DNA of 64,000 nucleotides from Sparassis latifolia (Eukaryota; Basidiomycota; Agaricomycetes; Polyporales; Sparassidaceae): assembly GCA_018466975.1 (NCBI GenBank), contig CM031562.1, positions 4,030,001 to 4,094,000 of the forward strand. The letters are read 5' to 3'. Position 1 is the stretch's first letter, and every line of letters begins with the position of its first letter. A program made the position numbers and the translations under genes. Under the pieces are notes generated by a model. That model did not search any database. It was not told the DNA's origin and saw only the letters and a program-made list of their open reading frames with translations. Of the stretch, positions 9,717-20,476 are shown in pieces.

Positions 9717-11812
9717 GTGCTTTTATATGCGTGGCATTCCGCCATGCTTATTCTCTCGCTCATTTTCACTGGCGCAATCGCCTTGGTCGGGCTGTTCGGC
9801 GGTGTTCCTACTGGGGTGTCTGACTTGTGGTTCAATGTTCATGTTCTTGATGAACTGCTGTACCCGGTTGTCTACCTCGTCGATGCATTTTTTGACAAGT
9901 TGGAGTACGTTGTGGCAACTAGACCGTCGACTGATACTTACGAACGTCAAATCAGAACCATGGACTCCGGCACATTTCTACCGTTCAACATGCTACGTTC
10001 GCCTCCCTCGTTACCCGCCGTTCCCGATACTCTGCTTGAGATCCATATCATGGCTTCGACACCGACCGAGTCGTATCCTCGATCTCCGCAAATTTGATTA
10101 CTACATATACCGCCGCAGGTGCGCTATACGACACTCCGTCTATCTACCACAGACTAGTTTCGCCAATCTCTATGTCCGCAGCCAATCAGCACTTCTTTGT
10201 CACTATATGCATCGCTGGTCTCTCCCTGTCCGTCGCCACGACCCTCGTTTCCATGCTTGTCACCATAATCCGAGACAGGCTTCAACATGGTCAGGAAGGG
10301 CTCAAACACGACTCGAAGAAGGTGGCGCACACCGAGCACAACTCTGCATCTATCGTAAGTTATTGTCAATGGTGCGTATTTACCCACAAGCCTAAAGTAA
10401 TCGCACTAGCTATCGCAGTCCATCATTCCACTCATGCCTTCTGAGGAGCCGGCGCCTCGACGTATTAGTAGCAGTAACAGCCTTGAACTCTTTGGGTTCC
10501 CCAGCTCTTCATTCGATTTGCCGCTCCCCGCTGCCGCAGCTTGCGCCAATACCGTCTTAATTAGTGTAGAATCGGTCCTTGCAGGCCTCGGCTCCGATAA
10601 ATCTGAAATCACTGCGATGGCTTTCAGCGCAGACTCTAGTGCGACCAGAGGCAATGCCTCCGACGCGGTCGGCACATCGTCCCCCACTACTGCAGATATA
10701 CCGCTTGCGGCCGCCGTCGAGGAACAGCCTGTCCCGAGCTTTGCCGCACTGCTCCCTCCCATCGTTGACGAACTTTTGGTCCCCGTCGTGGACGAACAGT
10801 CTGTCTCCACCGCACAGGCTATGCCCCCTGCTAGCGCAGAGCTTACTCACGCCGTCGAGGCTTCCGTTGGCGAGACCGACTCATCTAGCGTCGGTTTAAG
10901 TCCATCGTCGCTGCCAGATCTCGTCTCATCCCCAAGGCCGTCAAACCAGTCAGAGACACCCATGACGCCCTCGGGCGTCCGTCGCAGCCGTCGGGCTGGT
11001 GCGCGGGTGCACGTCCGACAGAGCCGCGCTATCGAGAAATGTTTTTCGGAGTTGCAAGAACTGCCCTTTCAGATGGAGGCTGAGGTAGGGTCATATACTC
11101 ACGAATTTCCAGCTTACGGGAACGGTCTTTGACAGCCTTCCGCTTTACCTTCGCCAGTCGTGATACCGCCTTCGCCGGTGTCCATCGCGCTTTCACCCCT
11201 GCAGGCGCTGATCGCGCTCATTCCCTTGGCAGTCCGGTCGATTCCATCGCCGAGTGTAAGGGCGGTTATTGAGCCCGTAGGAGTTTCTGGTCCTTTTTCG
11301 CCTCCACGCTTGCCAGAGCCATCCAGTAGAAGTGTGAGCTCCGTGCATGTACTGAGCTACAATATGCTAAGTTGCATGTCTGGAAATAGCCGCTCCTTTC
11401 GATGTCCAGATTGTCGGGCCTTCGGGCATCGCTCTGGGCACCATCTCCGGAGGATGGTCCTACACCCTCCCCTGCTCCCAACGCAACCGTAATCGGTCCC
11501 GACTTCTCCCCGGGGGATCATCGTCACCCGCTTGCAAGCTCCAAGGCTGACAGGAGTTCATGGTGGACAACTTCGGCGTCACCTGCTCCAAGAGTGTCGA
11601 GGTGGGAGGGCTCAAGTGATTCTAGTTCTTCCTCGCGCACCCGTTATCCTGGGCTAGCAGGTCTAAAGGTTGGCGGGTACATGGGCAGACTTGCTGAACT
11701 GTGGAGTACACGTGCAGAGGATACATGCACTTCTGCGAGTTCACAGACGGCAGCGGTGAGCGGAGAATCTTCGCATTTCCGCTTGATCGCTACTCACAGC
11801 GTACACTCATAG
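9717..11812 (+). CDS. Orphan predicted membrane protein
   Basis: I do not recognise this gene. Exon 1 encodes a hydrophobic stretch MLILSLIFTGAIALVGLFGG (about residues 10-30). A second hydrophobic helix, FFVTICIAGLSLSVATTLV, lies in an exon around 10120-10360. A clear junction joins ...NSAS-I (donor GTAAGT after 10352) to SIIPLMPSEEPAPRR. The rest is Ser/Pro/Ala-rich and probably disordered, with a basic patch GVRRSRRAGARVHVR, followed by two further introns and another Ser-rich exon ending at 11812. The start could be 9717 or 9744, and one early splice (about 10050-10095) is unresolved. It sits directly beside the mobile-element nest. It may be a fast-evolving or lineage-restricted membrane protein. 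The gene model is tentative. Confidence 0.45.
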
Positions 11813-12299
11813 GGATCATGAGCTGGCCAGTGGTGCTCGTGTTTCAGTGGTTCCTCACGAGTCGCTGCTAAACCTGTACACTATCAGTCGTTGCTGCCCC
11901 TCGTCGGTAAGACGTGACTTTTCCGCATCCTCAACGCCCTTCTTACATATGCTCATCTCCAATTGGACATACTATTATCCCTGTTGAACTTTAGTATTTG
12001 TCTTTAATCATCTAACTAGGTATCTATTCACAGCACATCCTAACCAGTGACTTCCGACTGTATCACTATTGTTCTGTATCCAGATATCGTATGTATTGGT
12101 GCATCTATATCTCCTAGCTTCTGACTGTATAGGCAACGCATTGGAATCGTATATTTCATCCGCCACACGTGCCTCTCTGGGTACGGAAGACTGCAGTAGC
12201 GGTGTGACATTGGTGAGCGATCTCATGCGTAGACATGGTACATATAACATGCATAGAAGGATGGTGGTATTGAATAACGGGTTCATGTCGCACAGGAAA
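11813..12299. other. Intergenic, convergent 3' ends
   Basis: Only short meaningless frames are present; I see no RNA gene or repeat. It presumably holds the 3' ends of the orphan gene and RCC1. Confidence 0.4.
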
Positions 12300-13758
12300 T
12301 CATGTCCTCCTTCTGAGTAATGCCAAGGCGTGCTGTCCGCCACAAGAACCGGCGACTGCAGCCCACGACCCGCCTTCCCTCCGCACGACGACGGTAGGAG
12401 TCTTTACGTCTTCGTCGTGCCCAAGCCCGAGCTCGCCGACGACTTGTCGACCCCACGAATACAACGCTCCGTTTCGAGTCACAGCGAGGTTGTTGTTCGT
12501 CCCGCACGAGATCTGGACCACAGGGTCGTCATCATCGGGAAAAGTCACCAGCGCAGGCTCTGCCAAGAAACCCGGGAATGGAGGATTCCGGAATGCAGGG
12601 TCGTCGTCCGCGAGCCCCAGGCGACCTTCCCCGGAGAGGCCGCATGCATACACCTTACCATCCGACGTGAGGAATAGTGTGTGGAGATCCCCGCCGGCGA
12701 TCTGGACGACCGTCGCGCCGTTGAGGTCCGCCTTGGTGAGACCGACAACCTTCTTGGGTGTGTGCACCTCGAGGTCAATATGCGGGGAGCGCATGCCGGT
12801 GCCGGTTTGGCCCTTGCTGTTCACGCCCCACCCCCAGGTAGTGCCTTCGGTGTCGACCGCGAAAGAGTGGTTGTTGCCTGCACCGATGACGACAGCTTTA
12901 CGGGTGCGGTTGCCCAAAATAATCTTCTCGGGGACGGTTCCGTGGAGCTTGCGCCGTTCGATCACGCGGCGACCGAGCTGGCCCTCCTCGCCGGTGCCTA
13001 GCGTGTAGATGTTGCCGCGCGTGGTGAGCAGCATGAGGTGATTGTTTCCGACGGCGGCATCTACGACCTTTTCACCGGGCAGGTCCAGCACCGGGATTGG
13101 GAGGAACTGTAACTGAGAACCGCTCGAGAAGCCTACGAGTCCTTGGTTACCCTGAGAGATACAATTAGCGTTAGAATTCAAGGCACTGTCACTACGAACT
13201 TCATTTTCTGGTACTTACACGGAACGTTCCCCAGACGCGTAATTCGCCCGTGTCACTGATCGCAGCGGACACGCTGTCTCCCGCGACGACTTTCACGGCA
13301 CGGAAAGATTCGTCGACGAGACTTTGGATGGGGACAGGTACGGTAGTCGGCTGGCCGGTCCTTTTATCGACTTCGAGAAGTTCCTTATCATTCTTCGGGT
13401 CGGGAACATTCACAGTCACCCGACCCAATGCAGCATTGTCATTTGCGCCGCACGACCAGACCTGCGACAATATTGGCATGAGCGCGGGCTGAGTAATTGT
13501 ACAGCAGATACGTACGGTGCCCTTCTCATCCACAAACAGGGTATGCAGCCCGCCTGCTGCAATAGCCTCCAGGCCCGCTCCTGGTTCGCCAAATACACCC
13601 GCTGCAATGGATTGTTCGACGTATCGGTTACGCCACGGCTTGTCGAGCTGGCCCGTGAAGTCCTCAGAGATCCCAAGCTGGCCGGAATTTCCTTCCCCCC
13701 ACCCAAATAATAATAAGGGTGGGCGTAGATGCGCAGGCGGTGCAGGAAGAGCATTCAT
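12300..13758 (-). CDS. PIM1: RCC1/PIM1 Ran nucleotide-exchange factor
   Basis: RCC1 proteins load GTP onto Ran on chromatin and set up nucleocytoplasmic transport. The protein is a seven-bladed propeller of RCC1 repeats. Readable blades include LLLFGWGEGNSGQLGI, GGLHTLFVDEKGTVWSCG, NNHLMLLTTRGNIYTLGTGE, NNHSFAVDTEGTTWGWG, GDLHTLFLTSDGKVYACG and NNNLAVTRNGALYSWG, closing with CGGQHALALLRRRT. Two introns are evident: one after KGTV (about 13440-13515) and one after VWGTFR (about 13150-13220). It matches the single-copy Ran exchange factor (yeast Srm1, fission yeast Pim1) better than generic RCC1-repeat proteins, especially GQLGRRVIERRKL. The N-terminal basic tail usually ahead of the first blade is not visible. 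It diverges from the copper transporter gene. Confidence 0.87.
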
Positions 13759-14087
13759 GGTACAAATAGGATGAGGGCGAATGACATGCGCAAATGGAAG
13801 GAGGGTGGAGTGTCCTCCTTACGCGCCCGTTCTGTGCTGGACACGTCTTCCGGACGATGGCAGTGTTTCTAACCACCTTTTGCAGAACAACGACTGATGT
13901 TCGCGGAGCTGCAGGACGACCATAACATCGTACGCCACAGTCACATACAGCAAGCTTGCAGAGAGCAAGTCACGGGCTTGTGTGATGGCAGCAGTACTTC
14001 GCGGATGCAACCGACTTTCCTGCTTCACACACCCACCAGTCGACTCACCCACACACGCACAACAGTCGATAACGAACCCCGTTCAAC
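13759..14087. promoter_or_regulatory. Divergent promoter region RCC1/CTR
   Basis: This is the non-coding interval between two head-to-head genes. I see no specific site. Confidence 0.4.
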
Positions 14088-14767
14088 ATGTCTCACGACG
14101 GCCACAACATGGTTACGGGCCCGATGTGCAAAATGAATATGTTGTGGAACTACCAGATCGTGGACACCTGCGTCGTGTTCCGCGAATGGCACGTCTCCTC
14201 CAACACCACGTTCGCCCTGTCCTTCCTCGCCGTTGTCGCTCTCGGTGCGCTCTACGAGTGGCTGCGCAGTGCGCAGAGGGCCCTGGACTGCCGCATCGCC
14301 GCAGCTCTGGTTGCACAGGGCAAAGGCAAGGCGCCCGTAGAAAATGGACGGGACGTCGAAGCTGACTCGGAGGATGCAGGACTGTTGACGGGCGTTCCTG
14401 TGGTGAAGACAAGGGTAGGGTGAGTGTGAATGATACATTCGAACCGTGAAAGCGTATCAATATCCGAATCATGCGTTAGTACACCTGTGCCTCTGTCAGC
14501 CCGGATCTCCAGAGCTGCTCTCTACGCCGCGACGGTGTTCTTGTCGTTCTTCCTCATGCTGGTTTTCATGACCTACAACGTACGTATTATTTTGTATTTT
14601 GTAGGTGTGTAAGTGCTTGCCGTTGACTTTGCACTTTCTCATAGGCATATCTGATCCTGGCTGTTGTGATCGGTGCAGGCGTGGGCCATTTCGTATTTGG
14701 ATCGCACATGGACGTTCAGGCCGTGCTGTCTGGTACTGCAGACGTCAAGGGCATGGCGTGTCATTAA
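14088..14767 (+). CDS. CTR-family copper transporter
   Basis: CTR proteins import Cu(I) as trimers at the plasma or vacuolar membrane. Exon 1 encodes a short Met/His N-terminus (MSHDGHNMVTGPMCKMNMLW) and TM1 (FALSFLAVVALGALYEWL). A cytosolic loop with a charged linker follows. Exon 2 holds TM2 with the copper-filter motif MxxxM (in FLMLVFMTYN). Exon 3 holds TM3 with GxxxG (GAGVG) and HFVFGSHMD. Introns lie at about 14416-14478 and 14580-14645. TAA is at 14765-14767. The protein is about 180 residues, within the normal CTR2/CTR-like range. The short N-terminus with few Met motifs suggests a low-copper or vacuolar CTR2-like type rather than a long CTR1, by inference. Confidence 0.87.
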
Positions 14768-15194
14768 GGCGCTTAATGATTTTTGCAGGAAGGCAGGAAT
14801 GCTCGAGTACGATTGTAGAGTCTCGTTCTATTCATTTTTTTACCCTCCACTCTCACATATGCGGCTAAAACCTGGATTGGATCTCTGGTGTGTTGTAAAC
14901 ATTTCAAGCTGTCGAATTTGTTATCGTCGTGTTTTGCTACTTAGCTTCCACATTGCGCCGAGTCATGTACAATATACCAGATACACATTGTGATGCTACA
15001 ATACCGCCCGTAAAGACGTCGTGAATCCCAGTAAGTTAGGATCGTATCAGCGCACGAGCTGTGCTATGGACGAACGCCCAGACCACGGAAATAACACAGC
15101 AACAGCAGAGAAAGTACTAACAAACGTATGTACCAGATTTTGAGGCAGATACGGTCGACAACCATACTGCCTCATAGAGCACAACTCTCGTCGC
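14768..15194. other. Intergenic, convergent 3' ends
   Basis: AT-rich spacer between the converging copper transporter and SmD3 genes; I see no gene. Confidence 0.4.
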
Positions 15195-15809
15195 TCATCG
15201 TCTGATACCCCGCGCAGCAGGAACACCGCGACCACGACGGGCTGCAAAGAAAATACGATGAGAAAACACAGCTGTCAGGAACAGAAGTCGTTCGCATACC
15301 ATTCGCTGTAGAAATGGAAAGAAAACGTGAGACACGAAATTGGCAGAGTCGAATAGAGACGTACCCCGCATGATAGTCGCACGTCCACGAGCCGTACCGA
15401 TACCCCTCCCCCTCATCGCGTTGGGCCCCACGCGCTTGAACCTGCAGATACGAGTCAACCCCACCCCAACCACAGGAGACTCAGTGCGCTCACATCGGTG
15501 CGTTCTGCAACATGTCCGGGACGATGAAAAAGCGGACCATACTTCCCCTGATGTACACCTGGTCTAGCTGTGTCACACGGCCATCCCGCCCGGTAACGGT
15601 TATATCCTTCAGGGAGATGTTCAGATTGTCTTCCGCTGCAAAACACACGTAGTAAATCAGCAGCGGAAAATAGATGGGAATGTCGGCTGAGACGCACCCT
15701 CAGCGAGCTTGCCGCGGTACAGCTGCCCGGTCTTGAGCTCTACGGTGATGATGTGACCAAGCGACTCGTGGAGCAGCTTCACCGGAACACCTAGTCCTGC
15801 TGTGGTCAT
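15195..15809 (-). CDS. SMD3: SmD3, spliceosomal Sm core protein
   Basis: SmD3 is one of seven Sm proteins forming the ring on U1, U2, U4 and U5 snRNAs. The start at 15807-15809 gives [20 protein letters not shown]. Sm1 continues with [15 protein letters not shown]. After an intron, [20 protein letters not shown] and then [20 protein letters not shown] complete Sm2, followed by [10 protein letters not shown]. The C-terminal tail is Arg/Gly-rich ([30 protein letters not shown]), typical of dimethyl-arginine-bearing SmD tails. Four to five small exons occur in about 600 bases. Length (about 125 residues) matches the family. Confidence 0.92.
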
Positions 15810-16493
15810 TTTTTGCGTTGATACGAGAAGGTGGTAGTTCAGAGACTGAGGTGCAGGACGCCACCCGGCTGCCTCGTGGTTTGTTTGTGCGCTTTTCCAA
15901 AGTTGGTCGTACAAGGATCGTCTTCGATCTCTCACCAACTTTCGGGATCACTGTATACCTCGCACGCCCGACATGAGCTAGCTAGCAATGTACGGCTCGG
16001 TTTCCCAGGTGCTGGCTCATTGCTGAGGTTGCTTTCTTGCTGCTGTTGTCAAATATCCAGTCGCGAGCCCCCTATTTCATATTTTCTATAAGGTTTAGAG
16101 AGATGCTCTGCAGCTTTCGTAGAATGACTGAGATGTTCTATGACATTGATATTGTGAATGTTTTAGGGTGACTAACAAATGTAATTCTTTGATGTGTCTG
16201 GAAAGAAAACAGAACAATGTTTTTTTTCTCTTTGGAGGAACCGCAACCGCAGCTTGAACAGCCCACGATAAACAATGTTAGTGTCTACTACTTCCGGTGT
16301 GATTCCTTAAGTTTAAGCATACCAAACTATGAATACTGCACAAGTGCTCAAGAATGAATGTTCTTTTTCAGCATTACAAGTAAGAATAACAACCGCATTT
16401 CACAGGAAAGACACACTGTAACAGGCACACAAATGCACTAGGAAGCTAGTCGATGCCACTCAAGAAACCCACATAACAACCCGACGAGCGTAG
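15810..16493. other. Intergenic, SMD3 upstream and CHZ1 3' flank
   Basis: This contains the SMD3 promoter (near 15810-16000) and AT-rich CHZ1 3' DNA with T- and A-runs. No gene or repeat is supported. Confidence 0.4.
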
Positions 16494-16980
16494 CTAGTCC
16501 TCATGCATGTCCTCGTCTCGGACCTCAAAAGACTCCTCGGCTTCATCTTCATCAGCAACTTCAGGCTTCAGACCGGCCTTCTTGAGAGCCTCTGCAGAAG
16601 CGTAGTCCACGCGTACGCCACGGGTGCGGCGGGGGCGGATTGCAGTGGGATCAATTCCCTCAAGCTCGTCTTCCTGCAACGGCCACGAACGCGTCAGCAA
16701 GAACGCGACTGCAGAGACAGGAAAAATCGCACCTCAACCATGTCATCGTCCTCGTCCCCTTCATCTTCCTCCTCGTCTTCCTCCTCATCGTCCTCGTCTT
16801 CGTCCATAGTGTCAGCAGGCACAGATTTGCCCTTGCCCTTGCCCTTGTCCGGAGACGCGCTTTGAGTAGGCGCAACTTGCGCGGACGTGTTGGTGCTGCG
16901 AAAAGCGCGACTGAGAATTCGAATGGTGATGAGTGAACGAGAACTCACGCGTTCGAGTGGGCAGTCGCGTCGGTGGACAT
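16494..16980 (-). CDS. CHZ1: CHZ1, H2A.Z-H2B histone chaperone
   Basis: Chz1 delivers H2A.Z-H2B dimers for SWR1-dependent exchange. The protein is about 120 residues. It has a Ser/Thr/Ala N-terminus (MSTDATAHSN), a GKGKGKS patch and a long acidic run of Asp/Glu. The diagnostic CHZ motif follows (DELEGIDPTAIRPRRTRGV, then RVDYASAEALKKAGL), with an acidic C-terminus ending DEDMHED. The start is at 16978-16980. Introns lie at about 16893-16948 and 16675-16735. The TAG is at 16494-16496. It diverges from the next gene by 254 bases. Confidence 0.88.
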
Positions 16981-17234
16981 CGTGGTTTATTGAACACGGG
17001 TGTGGCTGATGGTGATGGTTGCCGAAAGAAAAGCGGTCGGACCGCTGGACGAAAATGGAGCGATGGCCGAAACAAGCGCTGGTAGGACGCTTGGCCATAC
17101 GCTCGTTCTCTTCTCCCCTCACACCCGCTTTTCCTGGCTGATCATTTCGTCTGAGAACGGCTAGTTAATTGCAACGGTGGGCGCCGTCGCTGCAGCGCCG
17201 GAGTCAAGGACAGATTCAAGGACAGCAGGCAACT

Positions 17235-19653
17235 ATGGCAGGTACAATCACCCCGTTCCCTCTCGACGACTCTCCCTCAGCCAGGCCCTCTTCTCCACGG
17301 CGCTCTCTCTCTCTCCAACCCGTACTCCGTCTGTTTGAACGTGAGGATTCTCTCGGGATGCAGCCGCGCACCGCGCGCCCAGTCAGCGTATCTGCGCGCC
17401 CATCTACTTCGCCCTCAGATCCCAAGCCGCTCCTCACGCTCAAGCTGAGCAGCCCATCGTTCCTAGACACCGTGATCAAGGACGATGGGACGAAGGAGCC
17501 ACTCTACATTGTCCAGACCGCAGGCGAGCTCACTTCCGTACGCCGTCTCGATAAGGTGCGCCGAGTAGCCATCAGAGCGGCCGCTGTACAGTGGCCACCG
17601 AACATCATAGATGTGGCGAAGACGAAGGGAAAGGGTAGGTCGGGAAAGAGCGTACAGCTCGCGGGCTCCTGGCGCGATGCTGAGGATTTCCTCAGATTAG
17701 GACCGTTGGGGAACCTGACGTGAGTCTCTGCTTTCTCAGTTTCAGGCTCTCTGTACTCGGCGGGGTAGCAGCGGCAGTGTATTCGCATTCCACGGCACTT
17801 TAGCGCTTTGTCCGTCGTGGTGTGGACTGCAGCTCTACCCTATCGTACATGAAGATGCTGGTGGGAAACGAGCGCGGAAATGGTGCAAAGTGAGGCCATG
17901 ACGCTGTATGCACATGCAGCGATTCCTGCCACGCCGAACAGAGCCCGGCCCCGCATTGGCCTACACAGTGGCGGGAATGTCAAGTTCTGACCGTTCGGCT
18001 CGTCGTATTATTTTCAGAAGCCGCAAATTCACGATTCCTCAATATCCACACTCACTCAAGTGGAAGTTCTTCCCAGGAAACTCCTACTTTGTGTGTATTT
18101 CGCTGCTCTCGTGGGCGCACGATTATGACTCGTCTGCAGTGCACGACCTCGGGCGTGAAGCGCCCCGTCGCGGTGCTGGACCCGTCGATCAAAGGATCGG
18201 CGCCGCGGCTGCACATCTACCAGACGCTCCTGCCAGCGTCGGCGCCCACGGGAGCGGGCGGAGTGCCGCTGGTGGTGGTGGACCACTTGGTGCTGACGGC
18301 GCTGCTGCTGTCGACGTCGACGCAGGAATGGCTGGACCGGCAGCCGGGTGCGCCGCTGCCTGGGGAGTCGCACCCGATCGTGCAGCGCTGGCTGGAGATA
18401 ATCCGCTCGCCGCTCGGACCCGCATCACCGTCGAGTTCTGCGCTCTCGTCTGGTTCAGGTTCAGGTTCCGGTTCCGGTTCCGGTTCGACGCGCTCGAGCT
18501 CGGGAATGTCCCCTGGTGTGGGGTCCACGCCGACGCTGGGTACCCTCACCGAGGCAGAGCGGGAGGAGCAGACGAGTCCGGTGGTGCCGTTCCCGTTGTC
18601 GCCGTCTGAGATGGGCTCGAGCTCGGGGTCGGGGTCTAACTCGAATTCGAATTCCAACAACTCGAACACGCACGCGCATTCGAAGTCGCGGTCGAGCTTC
18701 GAGCGACCGCTGCCAGAGACGCCGCTGCCGCAGTACGACTTTAGCCTGGCGCCGTACGATCTGCCGCCACCACTGCCGCCGCCGCCGCCACCCTCAGGGG
18801 CAACGTCGCGGTTCGTGATCGCGAACCCGAGCCGGCCGTCTTCTCCTCTGTCGGACGCGCGTTCTCCGTCTCCGCCCACGCCGTACTACTCGTTCGCGGA
18901 TCCGTACTACGCGTCGTCGTCGTCCAAGCACCCGTACTCTTCCTGGTCCCCGCAGTCGTACTCGTCCTCGCCGTCGTCGGTATCCTCGCCCACGAGCCCT
19001 GGGCCGCGACGGCTCCCCACACCACCCGTGCCGGCAGTCGCGAGTGCGTACCCGTTCCCGCCCAGTGTAAGCGGGTTGGTGCCTCGCGCGGGCGCCACTT
19101 CTCCCACCCCCACGCTCTCCCGCGTCCTGCTTCACAGCCAGCTGCCTCCGCCCGCACCGCCGCCCCCACAGGACCTGCCTCTCCCGCCAAAACTCCCACC
19201 ACCCCCTCCTCGCTACCAGGCTCTTCTATGCACCCACACCCGCTCCCTCGCATACCGATCGACACGCCCTTGCCGTACGCTGCTCACCCCCGCACATTCT
19301 CGCTGCCCCCGATGCCGTCGTACCCGCCGCCAGCGCGGCCCGACGGGTCTGCTTCGCCATCCCCCGAGAAGCGCGGTGCACGGTCTCGCTCGCGGCCGCT
19401 CCCCGACCCCAACGATCTCGCTCTGCGCGCAATGGCTATATCGGACGGTGCGTCGGTGCCCGGCCACTTGCAGGCCATCACGAACGGTCCGCATGTCGAC
19501 GCAGGACGCGTGCGCGTACCGTATGGAGTGCCCGCGGCATATAGCCCGGAGAGCGCCGAGGTGCGCGACGGAGAAGCGGCGGAGGACCTCCTGCCCCCGC
19601 CGGCGTATGATGCGATTGACTTTGGACGCCGAACGGGTATGCGGCGGCGATAG
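17235..19653 (+). CDS. Large Ser/Pro-rich basidiomycete protein of unknown role
   Basis: I cannot name a function. The N-terminal 330 residues look folded: LLTLKLSSPSFLDTVIKDDG, EPLYIVQTAGELTSVRRLDK, KFTIPQYPHSLKWKFFPGNS and GVPLVVVDHLVLTALLL. This beta-rich pattern recalls basidiomycete DUF6593/tubby-like domains, but that is an inference. The rest is disordered: a (GS)n run near 18450-18490, poly-Asn/Ser, several poly-Pro tracts and PPAY-like motifs (LLPPPAYDAIDF) near the end. Introns lie after 17720 and at 18090-18139 (GTGTGT to GCAG). The 71-base intron 19067-19137 is needed, because without it the frame runs into unlikely sequence to 19840. TAG is at 19651-19653. The PPxY motifs could bind WW domains of a Rsp5-type ligase, by inference. 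Confidence 0.6.
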
Positions 19654-20476
19654 ACGTCGGCGTTTTGTCGTCCATGTCGATTGGACTTCAACTGCGGACT
19701 TCGACTGCGCGAACTGCGGTGCTCGGAGGAGGATCCCGGCGGTACAATGCGGAGGTGCACACCGCGGAGATGGAGAGGCAGCGATCGTCTATGCGCGGAG
19801 TGAGTCTGCCACACGGGATGTCTACCCTCGATGCACTTGAGTCGTCCGGGCTCCAGCATGCGCTGCACGACGCGCTCCAGGTACGCAGAGCAAGTATACG
19901 GCGAGATGAACTCGATCGACACTCCTTCAGGTCCGTATTTGGTGTAACTTATACACAGCTTCTTTCCACGTCTCATCTCGCACCCTCGCGAGCTGCAGAA
20001 CCATTCTTCTTTTTCGTAGCTAGTTGCTCTCATTCGCTCGCTTTGTCCATAGTATTTAGTTTTACAGTGCTTATAATTTTTGGATTGGATATAATGTACC
20101 GTGCTTCTATGGGTCCCGCGTCCCGGTCAATCTTTTGCTGCTCTTGAGAGTAAGTTGAGACGAGTCTCCCTGCCGGTGGGGGACGGGCCGGTGTGCCGCC
20201 GCTCGAACCAGTTTCGCCGACTGTCATCACTCAAAAAGCAGAGCACCCCGCATTGTCGTCATCATTGTCGAGCAGCCGGTCGATTTATCGCAGTTCGCGA
20301 ATCTACTCGGTGAGTTGACGACGATCTGTCGTCGCAACTGAAACTCGGTGCGCGTCTCCGTCTTTCGCGGAGCGCTCGGTTGGTTCAAATCTCTGACTTC
20401 ACCACCACCTGCGGAATGTATAGAACTCATATAGAATATACCCACCTTTATAAACTCGCAGGCAGTCATTTGGACG
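19654..20476. other. Intergenic
   Basis: Likely 3' UTR of the disordered protein gene, then the gluconokinase promoter. Long antisense frames here mirror the coding strand's bias and are not supported. Confidence 0.4.

Noticed and set aside
18217..18879. Gly/Glu-rich 220-residue antisense frame
   Set aside because: It mirrors the Ser/Pro codon bias of the sense gene.
19138..19840. Continuation of the Pro-rich frame to 19840
   Set aside because: After the 19067-19137 intron the other frame gives consistent Pro/Ser-rich protein ending at 19653; the longer frame becomes Arg/Cys-rich junk.
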